From JACVRM01 sp963755085 (GTDB lineage Bacteria > Actinomycetota > Thermoleophilia > Gaiellales > Gaiellaceae), in contig CAVWIN010000005.1 of the NCBI GenBank assembly GCA_963755085.1, positions 211,629 through 275,628 of the forward strand: 64,000 nt of DNA, in the 5' to 3' direction. Below are positions 1-8,034 of this stretch, in pieces. The notes under the pieces are model-generated. The model was not told the DNA's origin. It was given only the letters and a program-made list of their open reading frames with translations, and ran no database searches. Position 1 is the first letter of the stretch, and each line of letters begins with the position of its first letter. Made by a program: the position numbers and the translations under genes.

Positions 1-1283
1 GGGAGCTCCGCGATGCGCGGGTACTCCTCGCGCGTCGTGGCCGTGTCGAGTCCGCCCTTCTCGGCCAGGACGACGAGCGCGCCCTCGGTCGGGTCGCCGA
101 TGAGGTCGCCGCCGCTGACCACGGCGTCGTTGGCGAGCATCATCGGCATCAGGAACTGCTCGAGCGGGACGTCCTCCGTGCCGGCGACCCGCTTGATCTG
201 CCCGTCGGTCGAGTAGCCGCTCCCCGAGACCGTGTAGCGGCGCCCCGGGATCGCGAGCTCGATCGCGGTCATCTGGTTGAGCGTCAGCGTCCCCGTCTTG
301 TCGGAGTTGATGGCCGAGGTCGAGCCGAGCGTCTCGGTGGAGCGGAGCCGCTTCACGATCGCGTTCGCGCGCGCGAGTATCTGAGTGCCGAGCGACAGGA
401 TGGTCGTGACCACGGCTGGGAGCCCGGTCGGGATCGCGGAGACGGCGAAGGCGATGGCCGCGGTGAAGACCGTGTCGAACGAGTCGCCGCGCGAGAGGTT
501 GAGGATCATCGAGAGCGCAACGGCGGCGCCCGCGATCAGGAGGATCTGGTTCGTCAGCGTCCGCAGCTGGCGCGTCAGCGGCGTCTCCGTCTCCTCCTCG
601 GACTCGAGCAGGCCGGAGATGTGGCCGACCTCGGTCTCCATGCCGGTCGCGGTCACGACGAACGTTGCCGTCCCGCGGGTCGTGTTCGTGTTCATGAAGA
701 CCATGCTCGTGCGGTCGCCGAGCGGCGCATCCTCGGCGACAACCGGCTCGACGCCCTTGGAGACGGGGACGCTCTCGCCGGTCAGCGCCGACTCGGCGAC
801 CTCGAGCGTGGCGGCCTGGAGCAGCCGTCCGTCCGCGGGGATGATGTCGCCGGCCTCGACGGAGACGATGTCGCCGGGGACGAGCTGCTCGGCGGGAAGC
901 TCGGCGAGGTCACCGCCGCGGTGGACCTTCGCCTTGATGATCATCATCTTCTGGAGCGCGTCGACGGCGGCCGCTGCCTTGCCCTCCTGGTTGAGGCCGA
1001 GCACCGCGTTCAGCAGGGTCAGCAGCAGCAGCACGACGCCGGTGCCGTATTGCCCGAGCAGGACGATGCTGCCGATCCCGGCGACGAGCAGGACGATCTG
1101 CATCGCGTCGTGGTACTGGCGGACGAACGCGCGCCAGCGCGGCTCGGTGCTGGCCTCGGCGAACCTGTTCGGCCCGTACTGCTCCTGGCGTTTCGCGGCC
1201 TCCGCCGGGTCGAGCCCGCGCGCCGGGTCGACGCCGAGCTCGCGCGCGACATCCTCGCCGGACAGCGTGTGCCAGCTCGCCAC
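1..1283 (-). CDS. Cation-transporting P-type ATPase, N-terminal part (runs off window)
   Basis: ATP-driven cation pump of the plasma membrane, P2-like by layout. From the GTG start at 1283 the frame runs uninterrupted to the window edge, about 427 residues. It shows an N-terminal cation-ATPase domain (VARELGVDP..GLDPAEAAKR), two hydrophobic hairpins, the actuator motif LTGES near residue 166, a membrane stretch with IPTGLPAVVT (usual consensus PEGLP), and the phosphorylation site SDKTGTLTLNQ near residue 325. The residue before SDKTG is Asn where most family members have Cys. The nucleotide-binding domain begins with GDPTEGALVVLA. The C-terminal half is outside the window, so the ion is not determined; a Ca2+/Mg2+-type P2 pump is the nearest guess. 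An in-frame stop at 1305-1307 limits the start. Confidence 0.9.
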   Translation of the reverse strand, partial: MASWHTLSGEDVARELGVDPARGLDPAEAAKRQEQYGPNRFAEASTEPRWRAFVRQYHDAMQIVLLVAGIGSIVLLGQYGTGVVLLLLTLLNAVLGLNQEGKAAAAVDALQKMMIIKAKVHRGGDLAELPAEQLVPGDIVSVEAGDIIPADGRLLQAATLEVAESALTGESVPVSKGVEPVVAEDAPLGDRTSMVFMNTNTTRGTATFVVTATGMETEVGHISGLLESEEETETPLTRQLRTLTNQILLIAGAAVALSMILNLSRGDSFDTVFTAAIAFAVSAIPTGLPAVVTTILSLGTQILARANAIVKRLRSTETLGSTSAINSDKTGTLTLNQMTAIELAIPGRRYTVSGSGYSTDGQIKRVAGTEDVPLEQFLMPMMLANDAVVSGGDLIGDPTEGALVVLAEKGGLDTATTREEYPRIAEL

Positions 1284-1531
1284 GACGCGAACGCTACGGG
1301 AGTGCTAGCGGGTCCCGCCGAGCCAGCGGTCGGCGCGGTTCGGCGGCAGCATCGAGACCAGGATCAGGATGACCACCGTGGCCCCGAAATACGTGTAGAG
1401 CGAGGCCGTGCCGGCGTACTGCTGTCTCGGGCGCGGTCGCGACGTCCGGCTCGGTGCCGTTCGTCAGGCGACCGTCGAATGCTCGCTCACGAACGAACCG
1501 TTCGCGGGGTGCTCCAGCTCTCCTGGCCAAC

Positions 1532-2305
1532 TCATGACATCAGTCCCGTGTACGCGTTGAAGACCCAGTCGCCGAAAAACAGTGCAAAGACGGTGCCGAA
1601 GGCCAGGAACGGCCCGAAGGGGATTGCCATCTTCCGCGCGGCCGACCCGTGGCGCGCGAAGAGGAAGACGGCCGGGATCAGCGCCGTGACCATGCCTACC
1701 GCCATTGCGACGGTGACCGTGCGCCCGCACGCCGCGCCCATCAGGAGCGCGAGCTTGACGTCCCCCATCCCCATCCCGCGCGGGTACGCGAGCACCGCGA
1801 GAAACAGAAACAGCGAGGCGCCAAGCGCGCATAGCGCCCACTCGACGCCCGGATGCAGCGCTGTGTTCGCGACGAGCACGATCGCCGCCGACGGCAACGT
1901 GATCCGGTCGGGCAGGATCCGGTGCTCGAGGTCGATCGCCGACAGCGCGACCAGCGTCGCGCACGTGAACGCGGCGACGACCGCGTCGCCGGTCAGGCCG
2001 AAGTGGAAGAAGCAGGCTGCGACGAGAAACGCCGTGGTGACCTCGACGAGCGGATAGCGCCAGCTGATCGCCGCGCTGCACGAGCGGCAGCGCCCGCGCA
2101 GCACGGCGAACGAGACGAGCGGGACGTTGTCGTACCACACGATCTCGTGGCCGCACGAGGGGCACGCGGAGCGGCCCCGGACGACCGACATGTGCTGCGG
2201 CATCCGGCCGGCGACGACGTTCAGGAAGCTACCGATCGCCATGCCGGGCCAGAACGCGACCACTGCAAGCGCGAACTCCACGCTAGGTCCTATCGGCGCC
2301 CGCAC
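1532..2305 (-). CDS. pilD: Prepilin peptidase / A24 aspartic protease
   Basis: Membrane aspartic protease that cleaves, and in two-domain members N-methylates, type IV prepilins or pseudopilins. The 257 residues have the full two-domain layout: an N-terminal GSFLNVVAGRMP motif, a zinc-type pair C48xxC51 and C73xxC76, then repeated membrane helices with the catalytic aspartates D125 (SAIDLEHRILPD) and D182 in GMGD. Length is normal. The stop overlaps a possible 23-codon ORF (1464-1535) by ATGA; I do not regard that as a gene. A broken pilT-like fragment lies just upstream, so this looks like the survivor of a pilus or competence locus. The 248 nt between this gene and the ATPase hold nothing else I recognise. 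Confidence 0.9.
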   Translation of the reverse strand: MRAPIGPSVEFALAVVAFWPGMAIGSFLNVVAGRMPQHMSVVRGRSACPSCGHEIVWYDNVPLVSFAVLRGRCRSCSAAISWRYPLVEVTTAFLVAACFFHFGLTGDAVVAAFTCATLVALSAIDLEHRILPDRITLPSAAIVLVANTALHPGVEWALCALGASLFLFLAVLAYPRGMGMGDVKLALLMGAACGRTVTVAMAVGMVTALIPAVFLFARHGSAARKMAIPFGPFLAFGTVFALFFGDWVFNAYTGLMS

Positions 2306-2501
2306 CGCCCGAGTTGAGCATTGTCGATCCGCTGCACCCGCCGGTGGTCACGCCGTGGTCACCGTAGTCACGGTGGGGATCCAGACGACGATGCTCATGC
2401 CCGACATCTGACCGTGAAGGTCGCGCAGAAGGAGGCGCCCGCGGCGCCCGAGCATCAGCGCCATCCGTTCGCCGTGGCGATCGGCTTGACCTGCGGCGCG
2501 C

Positions 2502-2786
2502 CCGGCGCTGGCGGAAGCCGTTCACGCGGAACCGCGGCAGGTCGTGCCCCGTGTAGGCGACGTCGAGCTCGCCCGTCTCGTGGAAGTCCGCCAGCTTCTT
2601 CGGCACCGACGTCGTGACCTGCGCGAGCACGGCCTCGAGCGTCTGTGCGTCCAGGTCGGGCCAGTCGTCGAGCGGATTCAGCGTGCCGTCGTCACGCAGC
2701 ACGGGCGGACGACCCACCTCGAGATGGACGTCACTGGTTCCGCGTTCGATCGCGTGCAGGAGACCCCGAACGAGGGAGCGAAGAGC
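2502..2786 (-). pseudogene. Fragment of PilT/PilB-type pilus ATPase N-terminal domain
   Basis: The minus strand encodes LLHAIERGTSDVHLEVGRPP, then DDGTLNPLDD, KLADFHETGELDVAYTG and LPRFRVNGFRQR. This is the conserved N-terminal domain of the twitching-motility ATPase PilT (consensus ASDVHLxxGxPP...RxNxFxQRG). There is no plausible start codon: the frame opens directly after the stop of the upstream flavoprotein gene. Past residue FRQR (about 2502) the family match ends in low-complexity Arg-rich translation, and no Walker motifs follow. Both ends are therefore missing. I interpret it as a deletion remnant beside the prepilin peptidase. Confidence 0.75.
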
Positions 2787-2801
2787 AGATTTCGGAAGGT
2801 T

Positions 2802-3941
2802 TCAGCGCGTGCTGCGGCCGAGAGCGTCGACCGCCCGCAGCGGTGCGCGGGCGAGGCCCCTGGCCTGGCCTGGATGCGCGAGGTCGCCGCGCACGAGCGC
2901 GTCGACCGCCCGCCAGACGGGCGGCAGCGCGAGCAGCGAGAAGGTGAGGCGCGGGAAGCGGTCGAGCGCGAGCTTCGCCTTCCACGAGGCGGCGGCGTGC
3001 GCGCCGATCGCACGATCGAGCGCCGCGGTGTAGGGCTCGAGCGTCTCCGTGCGGCCCGCGAGCACGTCGAGTGCGGCGTCGGCGGCGAGGCGGCCGCTGA
3101 CGAACGCTTCGTACATGCCGTCGCCCGACAGGGGGTCGACGAGCCCGGCCGCATCCCCCGCGAGCGCGACGCGGCCGCGCGCCGGCACGGACGGCGGCCG
3201 CCGCAGCGGCAGCCGGTAGCCGCGCAGGCTTTCCACGCCGTCGCGCGGGATGCCGTGCTCGTCGCACAGGCGACAGAGGTGCTCGCGCAGGTGCGGCCCC
3301 TCGTGCTCCCACCCGCCGACGCCGACGTTGACATGGTCGCCCTTGGGGAACACCCAGCCGTAGCCGCCCGTGATCATGCCCAGCTCGACGACGGCGGTAC
3401 CCGCGTAGCGCTCGGCGCGCGCGGCGGCGTTCGGGACGTTGCCCTCGAGCGCGACGCCATAGGTGATCCGCTGCTCGAGCCCGATGGACCGCGCGGTGGC
3501 GCCGTTGACGCCGTCGGCCCCGATCACAGCCTCCGCGTGGAGCATGCCGTGCGCCGTCTGGACGGCGCCGTCGTCGCGCACCGCGGTCACCTTCGTCGCG
3601 TCGCGCAGGTCGGCGCCGGCCGCGGCCGCCTGCTCTGCGAGGTATGCGTCCAGACGGATGCGCTGCGTCATGGCGACGAGCCGCCCGCGCGACCGGCGCG
3701 TGATCCGGCGCCCGTAGCGCAGCCCGAGCTCCATGCGGTCGACCTCGTGCTCGACCACTGGCGATACGTCGACCGGAACCTCGCGTAGCGCGCGCCCGGT
3801 CAGCCCTCCGCCGCACGGCTTGTCGCGCGGGAAGGTCGCCCGCTCGAGCAGCGCCACGCGCGCGCCCGCGCGCGCGAGAAAGTAGGCGGCCGTCGACCCG
3901 GCCGGCCCGGCCCCCACGACGACGACGTCGAAGCGCTCCAC
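2802..3941 (-). CDS. Geranylgeranyl reductase family FAD-dependent oxidoreductase
   Basis: Flavoprotein of the GGR/digeranylgeranylglycerophospholipid reductase group, which reduces isoprenoid double bonds (menaquinone side chain, carotenoid or lipid precursors). The N-terminus has the Rossmann dinucleotide motif FDVVVVGAGPAGSTAAYFLA, then FPRDKPCGGGLT, typical of GGRs. GYGWVFPKGDHVNVGVGG and the second FAD motif ALAGDAAGLVDPLSGDG follow. I set the start at GTG 3941 (VERFDVV), giving 379 residues. A longer upstream ATG frame reads into the antisense of tRNA-Tyr (MGAGGFEPP...) and is an artefact. The exact substrate cannot be read from sequence. Confidence 0.88.
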   Translation of the reverse strand: MERFDVVVVGAGPAGSTAAYFLARAGARVALLERATFPRDKPCGGGLTGRALREVPVDVSPVVEHEVDRMELGLRYGRRITRRSRGRLVAMTQRIRLDAYLAEQAAAAGADLRDATKVTAVRDDGAVQTAHGMLHAEAVIGADGVNGATARSIGLEQRITYGVALEGNVPNAAARAERYAGTAVVELGMITGGYGWVFPKGDHVNVGVGGWEHEGPHLREHLCRLCDEHGIPRDGVESLRGYRLPLRRPPSVPARGRVALAGDAAGLVDPLSGDGMYEAFVSGRLAADAALDVLAGRTETLEPYTAALDRAIGAHAAASWKAKLALDRFPRLTFSLLALPPVWRAVDALVRGDLAHPGQARGLARAPLRAVDALGRSTR

Positions 3942-3981
3942 GGGAGCCGATGCTACGCCCCGGCTACAATCGTCCGCCCGA

Positions 3982-4063
3982 GGGGGTGTTCCCGAGCGGC
4001 CAAAGGGGACGGGCTGTAAACCCGTTGGCTCAGCCTTCGGAGGTTCGAATCCTCCCGCCCCCA
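3982..4063 (+). tRNA. tRNA-Tyr (GTA)
   Basis: The acceptor arm GGGGGTG pairs with CGCCCCC, with discriminator A at 4063. The anticodon loop CTGTAAA gives anticodon GTA. A long class II variable arm (GGCT..AGCC) and the T-arm GGAGGTTCGAATCCTCC are present. CCA is not encoded. It is transcribed divergently from the reductase gene and followed closely by an intrinsic terminator. Confidence 0.95.
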
Positions 4064-4067
4064 TGAC

Positions 4068-4100
4068 GCGAGAAAACCCCGCTTCCTGCGGGGTTTTCGC
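4068..4100 (+). terminator. Intrinsic terminator after tRNA-Tyr
   Basis: The hairpin GAAAACCCCGC-ttcct-GCGGGGTTTTC begins 5 nt after the tRNA and contains an A run on the left arm and a T run on the right. It can work in both directions; its placement fits ending the tRNA transcript. Confidence 0.85.
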
Positions 4101-4209
4101 GTTCAGGCCGGAAGAGGTACCCCGTTTGGAGGGGTCTGGGCTACCTCGAGGGTGCCCTCTCGAGTGGGGATGAGAGCGGGATCGCGTGATCCTCGTTCCC
4201 CCGGTCGAG

Positions 4210-4241
4210 GCGGCCGCCCCGCGCGAGGGCGGGGCGGCCGC
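4210..4241 (-). terminator. GC-rich hairpin downstream of the S53 peptidase gene
   Basis: The inverted repeat GCGGCCGCCCC ... GGGGCGGCCGC (11-bp arms, 10-nt loop) lies 11 nt beyond the stop of the minus-strand peptidase gene. It has no clear T run, so terminator function is inferred from position and stem strength. Confidence 0.5.
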
Positions 4242-4252
4242 GAATCCCTCTG

Positions 4253-5392
4253 CTAGCCCAGCCAGCTGCCCCGACCCGTGCAGAGGTCGAAGCCGGTGAG
4301 ACAGGGCGCGCCGTTCGAGCCCTGCGTGATGTCCCGATACGTGATCGTCGAGCCGTACACGGTCGACGCGTTCACCGTGCTGCCGAGGCTCGCCGACCGT
4401 GCGGCGATCATGGGCGACGAGGCGCTCGTGCCGCCGACCCTGAACCAGCCCGACTGGCCCTGGTAGCGAACGGTGTCGTAGACCGACACGCCGGACGCCG
4501 GGTCGGCGTCGAGCGACAGGTCGGGCGTCGCCCGCTTGCCGCTACATCCGGCCTGCGCGTACTCGGAGAACGCCGACTGGGCCGTCGTCGCCGTCTCGTA
4601 CGCGCTACAGCCGCCGCCCCCACTCGACCAGCCGGTCTCCCCGGTGAACGCGGAGCCGCTGAAATGGAGCGTCGTGCCGCCGATCGAGAGCACGTTCGGC
4701 GACGACGACGGGTACTCGGCCGGGAGGCCGGCGTCGCCGGCGGAAACGAAGAAGCTCACGCCGGACTGCACGAAGTGCGAGTCGTACGACGTCTCGCCAC
4801 TGAACTCGGAGGCGCCCCAGCTGTTCGAGACGTACTGCGCGTGCGTCTTCGCATAATCCTCAGCCGTGAGCAGATTCGAGAAGCTGGCCGACGAGCCCTC
4901 GACGAGCAGGATCTTCGCGCCGGGCGCGATCGCGTGTGCCCACTGGACGTCAAGCGAGATCTCCAGCGACCAGCCGGCATCGGCGCGCGGGTAGCGCGCG
5001 CCGCCATTCTGGTCGACCTTCCGAAAGCAGCCGTTAGCCGTAGTGCAGGCCGGCAGCCCATACGTGCTGCTGAACCTCGCGAGGTCGCTCTCCGCGTTCG
5101 GGTCGTCGTAGGCATCGACGATGGCGATCGTCTTGCCCGACCCGGCGGTCGAGCTGGTCGCGTAGCCGTAGACGCTCTTGATCGTCGCCGGCGCCAGTCC
5201 GGTCGGCGAGGTCGAGGCCTGCGGGTTCCCGTGCGCATCGGTCTCGACGAGCGCATGACAGTGCGCCGCATCCTCGGGCGGCGCGGGACAGACAGCCGCA
5301 GCGGACGCGTGGTCGTTGGCCGCTCCGCCGCCGCTCGCGAGCACGAGGGCGCCGAGCACGACGGCCGCGACGAGCGCGTACACCTTCTGCAT
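4253..5392 (-). CDS. Secreted S53 (sedolisin-like) serine-carboxyl peptidase
   Basis: Predicted exported protease. Residues 1-26 form a signal peptide (MQKVYALVAAVVLGALVLAS). The S53 catalytic set is visible: E144 and D148 in GWSLEISLD, oxyanion D220 in SAGDAG, and nucleophile S323 in GGTSASSP. The C-terminal YRDITQGSNG..GFDLCTG resembles the family calcium site. At 379 residues it is short: only about 60 residues separate the signal peptide from the catalytic domain, where classic sedolisins carry a large inhibitory prodomain. The ATG at 5392 follows GGAGTCACA, an acceptable ribosome site. It stands alone between a terminator hairpin and the MoaD gene. Confidence 0.88.
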   Translation of the reverse strand: MQKVYALVAAVVLGALVLASGGGAANDHASAAAVCPAPPEDAAHCHALVETDAHGNPQASTSPTGLAPATIKSVYGYATSSTAGSGKTIAIVDAYDDPNAESDLARFSSTYGLPACTTANGCFRKVDQNGGARYPRADAGWSLEISLDVQWAHAIAPGAKILLVEGSSASFSNLLTAEDYAKTHAQYVSNSWGASEFSGETSYDSHFVQSGVSFFVSAGDAGLPAEYPSSSPNVLSIGGTTLHFSGSAFTGETGWSSGGGGCSAYETATTAQSAFSEYAQAGCSGKRATPDLSLDADPASGVSVYDTVRYQGQSGWFRVGGTSASSPMIAARSASLGSTVNASTVYGSTITYRDITQGSNGAPCLTGFDLCTGRGSWLG

Positions 5393-5493
5393 TGTGACTC
5401 CGATCGAGTTGTGGACCCCTGACCTACCGACAAAGTCTGGCTCGACTTTTGCCCATGGTCAAGCAGTTCCCTCGCTCGAGGGGAGCCTGCTCG

Positions 5494-5757
5494 TCAGCCG
5501 CCGCTGATCGCCGCAATGACGTCCACGCGGGCCCCGTTCGCGAGCGGCGTGTCGAGAGCGGCCCGTTCGCGATCGACGTACACGTGGATGTGAGGGCGGA
5601 GCAGCGGCCCGGGCTCGCACAGGCGGTCGCGGAGCCCGGGCCACTGCTCGTCGAGCCGGTCGATGGCGGCGCCGACGGTCGGCGCCTCGACGTCGACATG
5701 CCGCGGCAGCCCCTCGAAGAGGGGCATCAGTGTGCGCGGGAGGTTGACCTCGGCCAT
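5494..5757 (-). CDS. MoaD/ThiS-family ubiquitin-like sulfur carrier
   Basis: An 87-residue beta-grasp protein ending in the di-glycine tail (AAISGG) that in MoaD/ThiS relatives is adenylated and thiocarboxylated. Conserved pieces are LPRTL, VEAPTVGAAIDRLDEQWPGLRDRL and HIHVYVDRE. It starts at ATG 5757 inside the stop of the upstream propeller gene (TGATG overlap), so the two are translationally coupled. No MoaE or E1-type activating enzyme is nearby, and the coupling to an extracellular-type propeller has no explanation I know. Confidence 0.85.
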   Translation of the reverse strand: MAEVNLPRTLMPLFEGLPRHVDVEAPTVGAAIDRLDEQWPGLRDRLCEPGPLLRPHIHVYVDRERAALDTPLANGARVDVIAAISGG

Positions 5758-6836
5758 CAGTCGACGATCGCGACCTCGACGGACGAGATCGCCGGCAGGT
5801 AGTCGGCGATCATGCTCCAGGTCTCGCCCTCGTCGGCGCTCGCGAAGAGCTGCCCGGTGCTCGTGCCGAAGTAGAGGCCGGGCTGGTCGTACGCGTCGAT
5901 CGCCATCCCTTCGCGCAGGACGCCGACGAACGCGTTCTCGGTCGGCAGGCCGCGGTCGAGCGGCTGCCAGCTCTCCCCCGCGTCCCGCGTCCGCCACACG
6001 GCGGCGTGACCGTCGGGCATCGTCCGGCCGTGCCCGGGATCGAGCGGCACGACGTAGAAGGTGTCGCGGTCGTGCGGGTGCGTCGCGGCCGCGAACCCGA
6101 ACTCGGTCGGCAGCCCCTCGGTGATCTCCGTCCACGACTGGCCCGCGTCGTCCGTGCGGTGCATGCCGACGTGGTTCTGCTGGTACATCCGGTCGCCGTC
6201 GACGGGCGAGCGCACCAGCTTGTGCACGCAGAACCCGACCTCCTCGTGCTCGCGCGGCCAGTCGGCGCGCAGGCCGCGGTTGCGCGGCGTCCACGAGGCC
6301 GCGTCGTCGGCGGTCTCGAACAGGCCGATGCCCTGGACGATCGCCCAGAAGCGCGCGTCCTCGTCGGGATCGAACATGAGCGCCGAGATCCCGAGGTGTC
6401 CAGGCGGCTGGTTGGCGGGGTCGTCCCAAACCTCGCTGCCGGGCTGGCCCTCGAGCGTCGAGAGCAGCGAGAAGGTCGACCCGTCGTCGCGGCTCTCGAA
6501 GATCCCCGGCGCCTCGACACCAACGAGCACACGCCCGTTCTTGACGGCGACGGTCGAGACCTTCGAGACCTTGCGGCCGGCGTCCGCGTCGTACGCGAGC
6601 CCCTCGCTCGACTGCGTCCAGGTCTCGCCGCGGTCGGCGCTGCGCCAGATTGCGGAGCCGTGCCATTCGCTCGCGGCCGCGGCGTAGATCGTGTCCGACG
6701 CCGCGTCGTGGACGGCGTGGTACACCGGCCAGCCCTCGCAGTACGGGCCGCGCAGCGCCCAGTCACGCCGGTCGGCGTCGCTCTCCAGCACGAAGCACCC
6801 CTTGCGGGTGCCGACGAGCAGCAGGGTCTTTGGCAT
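5757..6836 (-). CDS. BNR/sialidase-like beta-propeller protein
   Basis: The 359-residue protein consists of repeated BNR boxes with the S-x-D-x-G-x-T-W pattern: RSADRGETWTQS, ESRDDGSTFSLL, RTDDAGQSWTEI, RTRDAGESWQPL and ASADEGETWSMI. The N-terminus is MPKTLLLVGTRKGCFVLESD, with no signal peptide, so it is probably cytosolic. Sialidase catalytic residues are not evident; treat it as a propeller scaffold or unknown hydrolase. The start is well supported by GGAGGTGAAGGA before ATG 6836. It is co-transcribed and overlapping with the MoaD-like gene downstream, a pairing I associate with actinobacterial genomes from general knowledge. Confidence 0.85.
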   Translation of the reverse strand: MPKTLLLVGTRKGCFVLESDADRRDWALRGPYCEGWPVYHAVHDAASDTIYAAAASEWHGSAIWRSADRGETWTQSSEGLAYDADAGRKVSKVSTVAVKNGRVLVGVEAPGIFESRDDGSTFSLLSTLEGQPGSEVWDDPANQPPGHLGISALMFDPDEDARFWAIVQGIGLFETADDAASWTPRNRGLRADWPREHEEVGFCVHKLVRSPVDGDRMYQQNHVGMHRTDDAGQSWTEITEGLPTEFGFAAATHPHDRDTFYVVPLDPGHGRTMPDGHAAVWRTRDAGESWQPLDRGLPTENAFVGVLREGMAIDAYDQPGLYFGTSTGQLFASADEGETWSMIADYLPAISSVEVAIVD

Positions 6837-6905
6837 TCCTTCACCTCCGCGTCGAGTTCGGTCGATCTATCAGACCGCGCGGGCGCGCGAAAGTCATCGG
6901 TCGCT

Positions 6906-7997
6906 TTAGCGCGACAGCGTTGCGATCGTGCCGCCGGGATGGATGACCCGGATCGTGCCCGTGCCGCCGGCTTCGACGACATAGACGGCACCGCCCGATA
7001 CGGCGCACGAGAGCGGCGTGTCGAGGCTCGCCTCCGTCGCGGCGCGGCCGTCGCCGGACGACGCCTTCGCTCCGTTGCCGGCGATCACGACCGGGCCGGC
7101 GGCGTCGAGGCGCAGGAGGGTCATCCCGGTGAAGTCGGTGAGGTAGGTGCCGCCGCCTGCGCAAATGCCGGAGACCCCGGCGATGCCGCTCGCGATCGTC
7201 GTGATCACGTGGGTGACGGGATCGATCCGGCGGACGCGGTGGTTGTCCGTATCCGAGATGAGGAGGGCGCCGTCAGCTGCGACGAGCAGCGCGTGCGGGT
7301 GGTTGATCTGCGCGCTCTCCGCCGGCCCGCCGTCGCCGGCACCGCCACGGGTGCCGGTGCCGGCGACGTGCACGGACCCGCCGGTCGCCGGGTCGATGCG
7401 GAAGACATCGGTGGAGGTCGCGACGTAGACGCCGCCGTCGAGCGCGACGGTGACCGGCCCCAGGTCGGGGACCGTGAACACGGGCGCGACCCGGCCGGAC
7501 CCGTCGATGCGGACGAGCGTGTCGGACGTCGTCGCATACACGTCGCCCGAGGGCGCGACCGCGACGCCGTACGGGTTCGTGATGCCGGTCGCGAGCGGAG
7601 TGACGACGCCGGCGGTCGTCACGCGGACGATGCGGTTGGCGGCCGCCTCCGCGAGCACGAGCGTTCCGTCGGCCGCGGCCGCGATGCTCGCGGGCTGCGC
7701 GAAGAGGACGGGCTGCGGCGCGGGCAGGCGCGCGGTGACCGAACCGAGGCGGTAGCGGAGGCCGCCGCTGCGCACGGCGATCGTCCAGCGCCCGGCCATC
7801 GCGAGGCGCAGGGTCGCGGCGAAGCGGCCGGGCGCGGTGCGGCGTGCCGGGAAGGCGGCCGTCGCCGGCCCGGAAGCCACGACGACCGGCTTGCCGGACG
7901 CCCGGAAGCGGACCGTGAAGGGCCTCGCCACCGTGACCGCCGCCGGCAGGCGGGCGGTCAGCGCGACGGGAGGAGGCGCGGCAACGGCAAGCAGCAT
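6906..7997 (-). CDS. NHL/SMP-30-like beta-propeller protein
   Basis: A 363-residue propeller with NHL-type repeats: GTLVLAEAAANRIVRV, NPYGVAVAPSGDVYATTSD, HPHALLVAADGALLISDTDNHRVRRID and GDGRAATEASLDTPLSCAV. Residues 1-95 form a separate beta-rich region with an Ala-rich start that may be a weak signal peptide (MLLAVAAPPPVALTARLPA). ATG 7997 follows GGAGCCGGAG. No catalytic motif is recognisable, so a binding or structural role is more likely than an enzyme. It precedes a second propeller gene of a different family (8035-9282). Confidence 0.75.
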   Translation of the reverse strand: MLLAVAAPPPVALTARLPAAVTVARPFTVRFRASGKPVVVASGPATAAFPARRTAPGRFAATLRLAMAGRWTIAVRSGGLRYRLGSVTARLPAPQPVLFAQPASIAAAADGTLVLAEAAANRIVRVTTAGVVTPLATGITNPYGVAVAPSGDVYATTSDTLVRIDGSGRVAPVFTVPDLGPVTVALDGGVYVATSTDVFRIDPATGGSVHVAGTGTRGGAGDGGPAESAQINHPHALLVAADGALLISDTDNHRVRRIDPVTHVITTIASGIAGVSGICAGGGTYLTDFTGMTLLRLDAAGPVVIAGNGAKASSGDGRAATEASLDTPLSCAVSGGAVYVVEAGGTGTIRVIHPGGTIATLSR

Positions 7998-8034
7998 CTC
8001 CGGCTCCTACACCCCCGGGGGCGGCGCGGTTCCG

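Noticed and set aside
1464..1535. 23-codon ORF overlapping the prepilin peptidase stop by ATGA
   Set aside because: Too short, no recognisable sequence; the overlap alone is weak evidence.
621..2057. 478-codon plus-strand frame over the ATPase and peptidase genes
   Set aside because: Arg/Asp/Val-rich antisense translation of GC-rich coding DNA; the minus strand carries clear family motifs.
3942..4064. N-terminal extension of the reductase frame (MGAGGFEPPKAEPTG...)
   Set aside because: It is the antisense translation of tRNA-Tyr, a common annotation artefact; the real start is GTG 3941.
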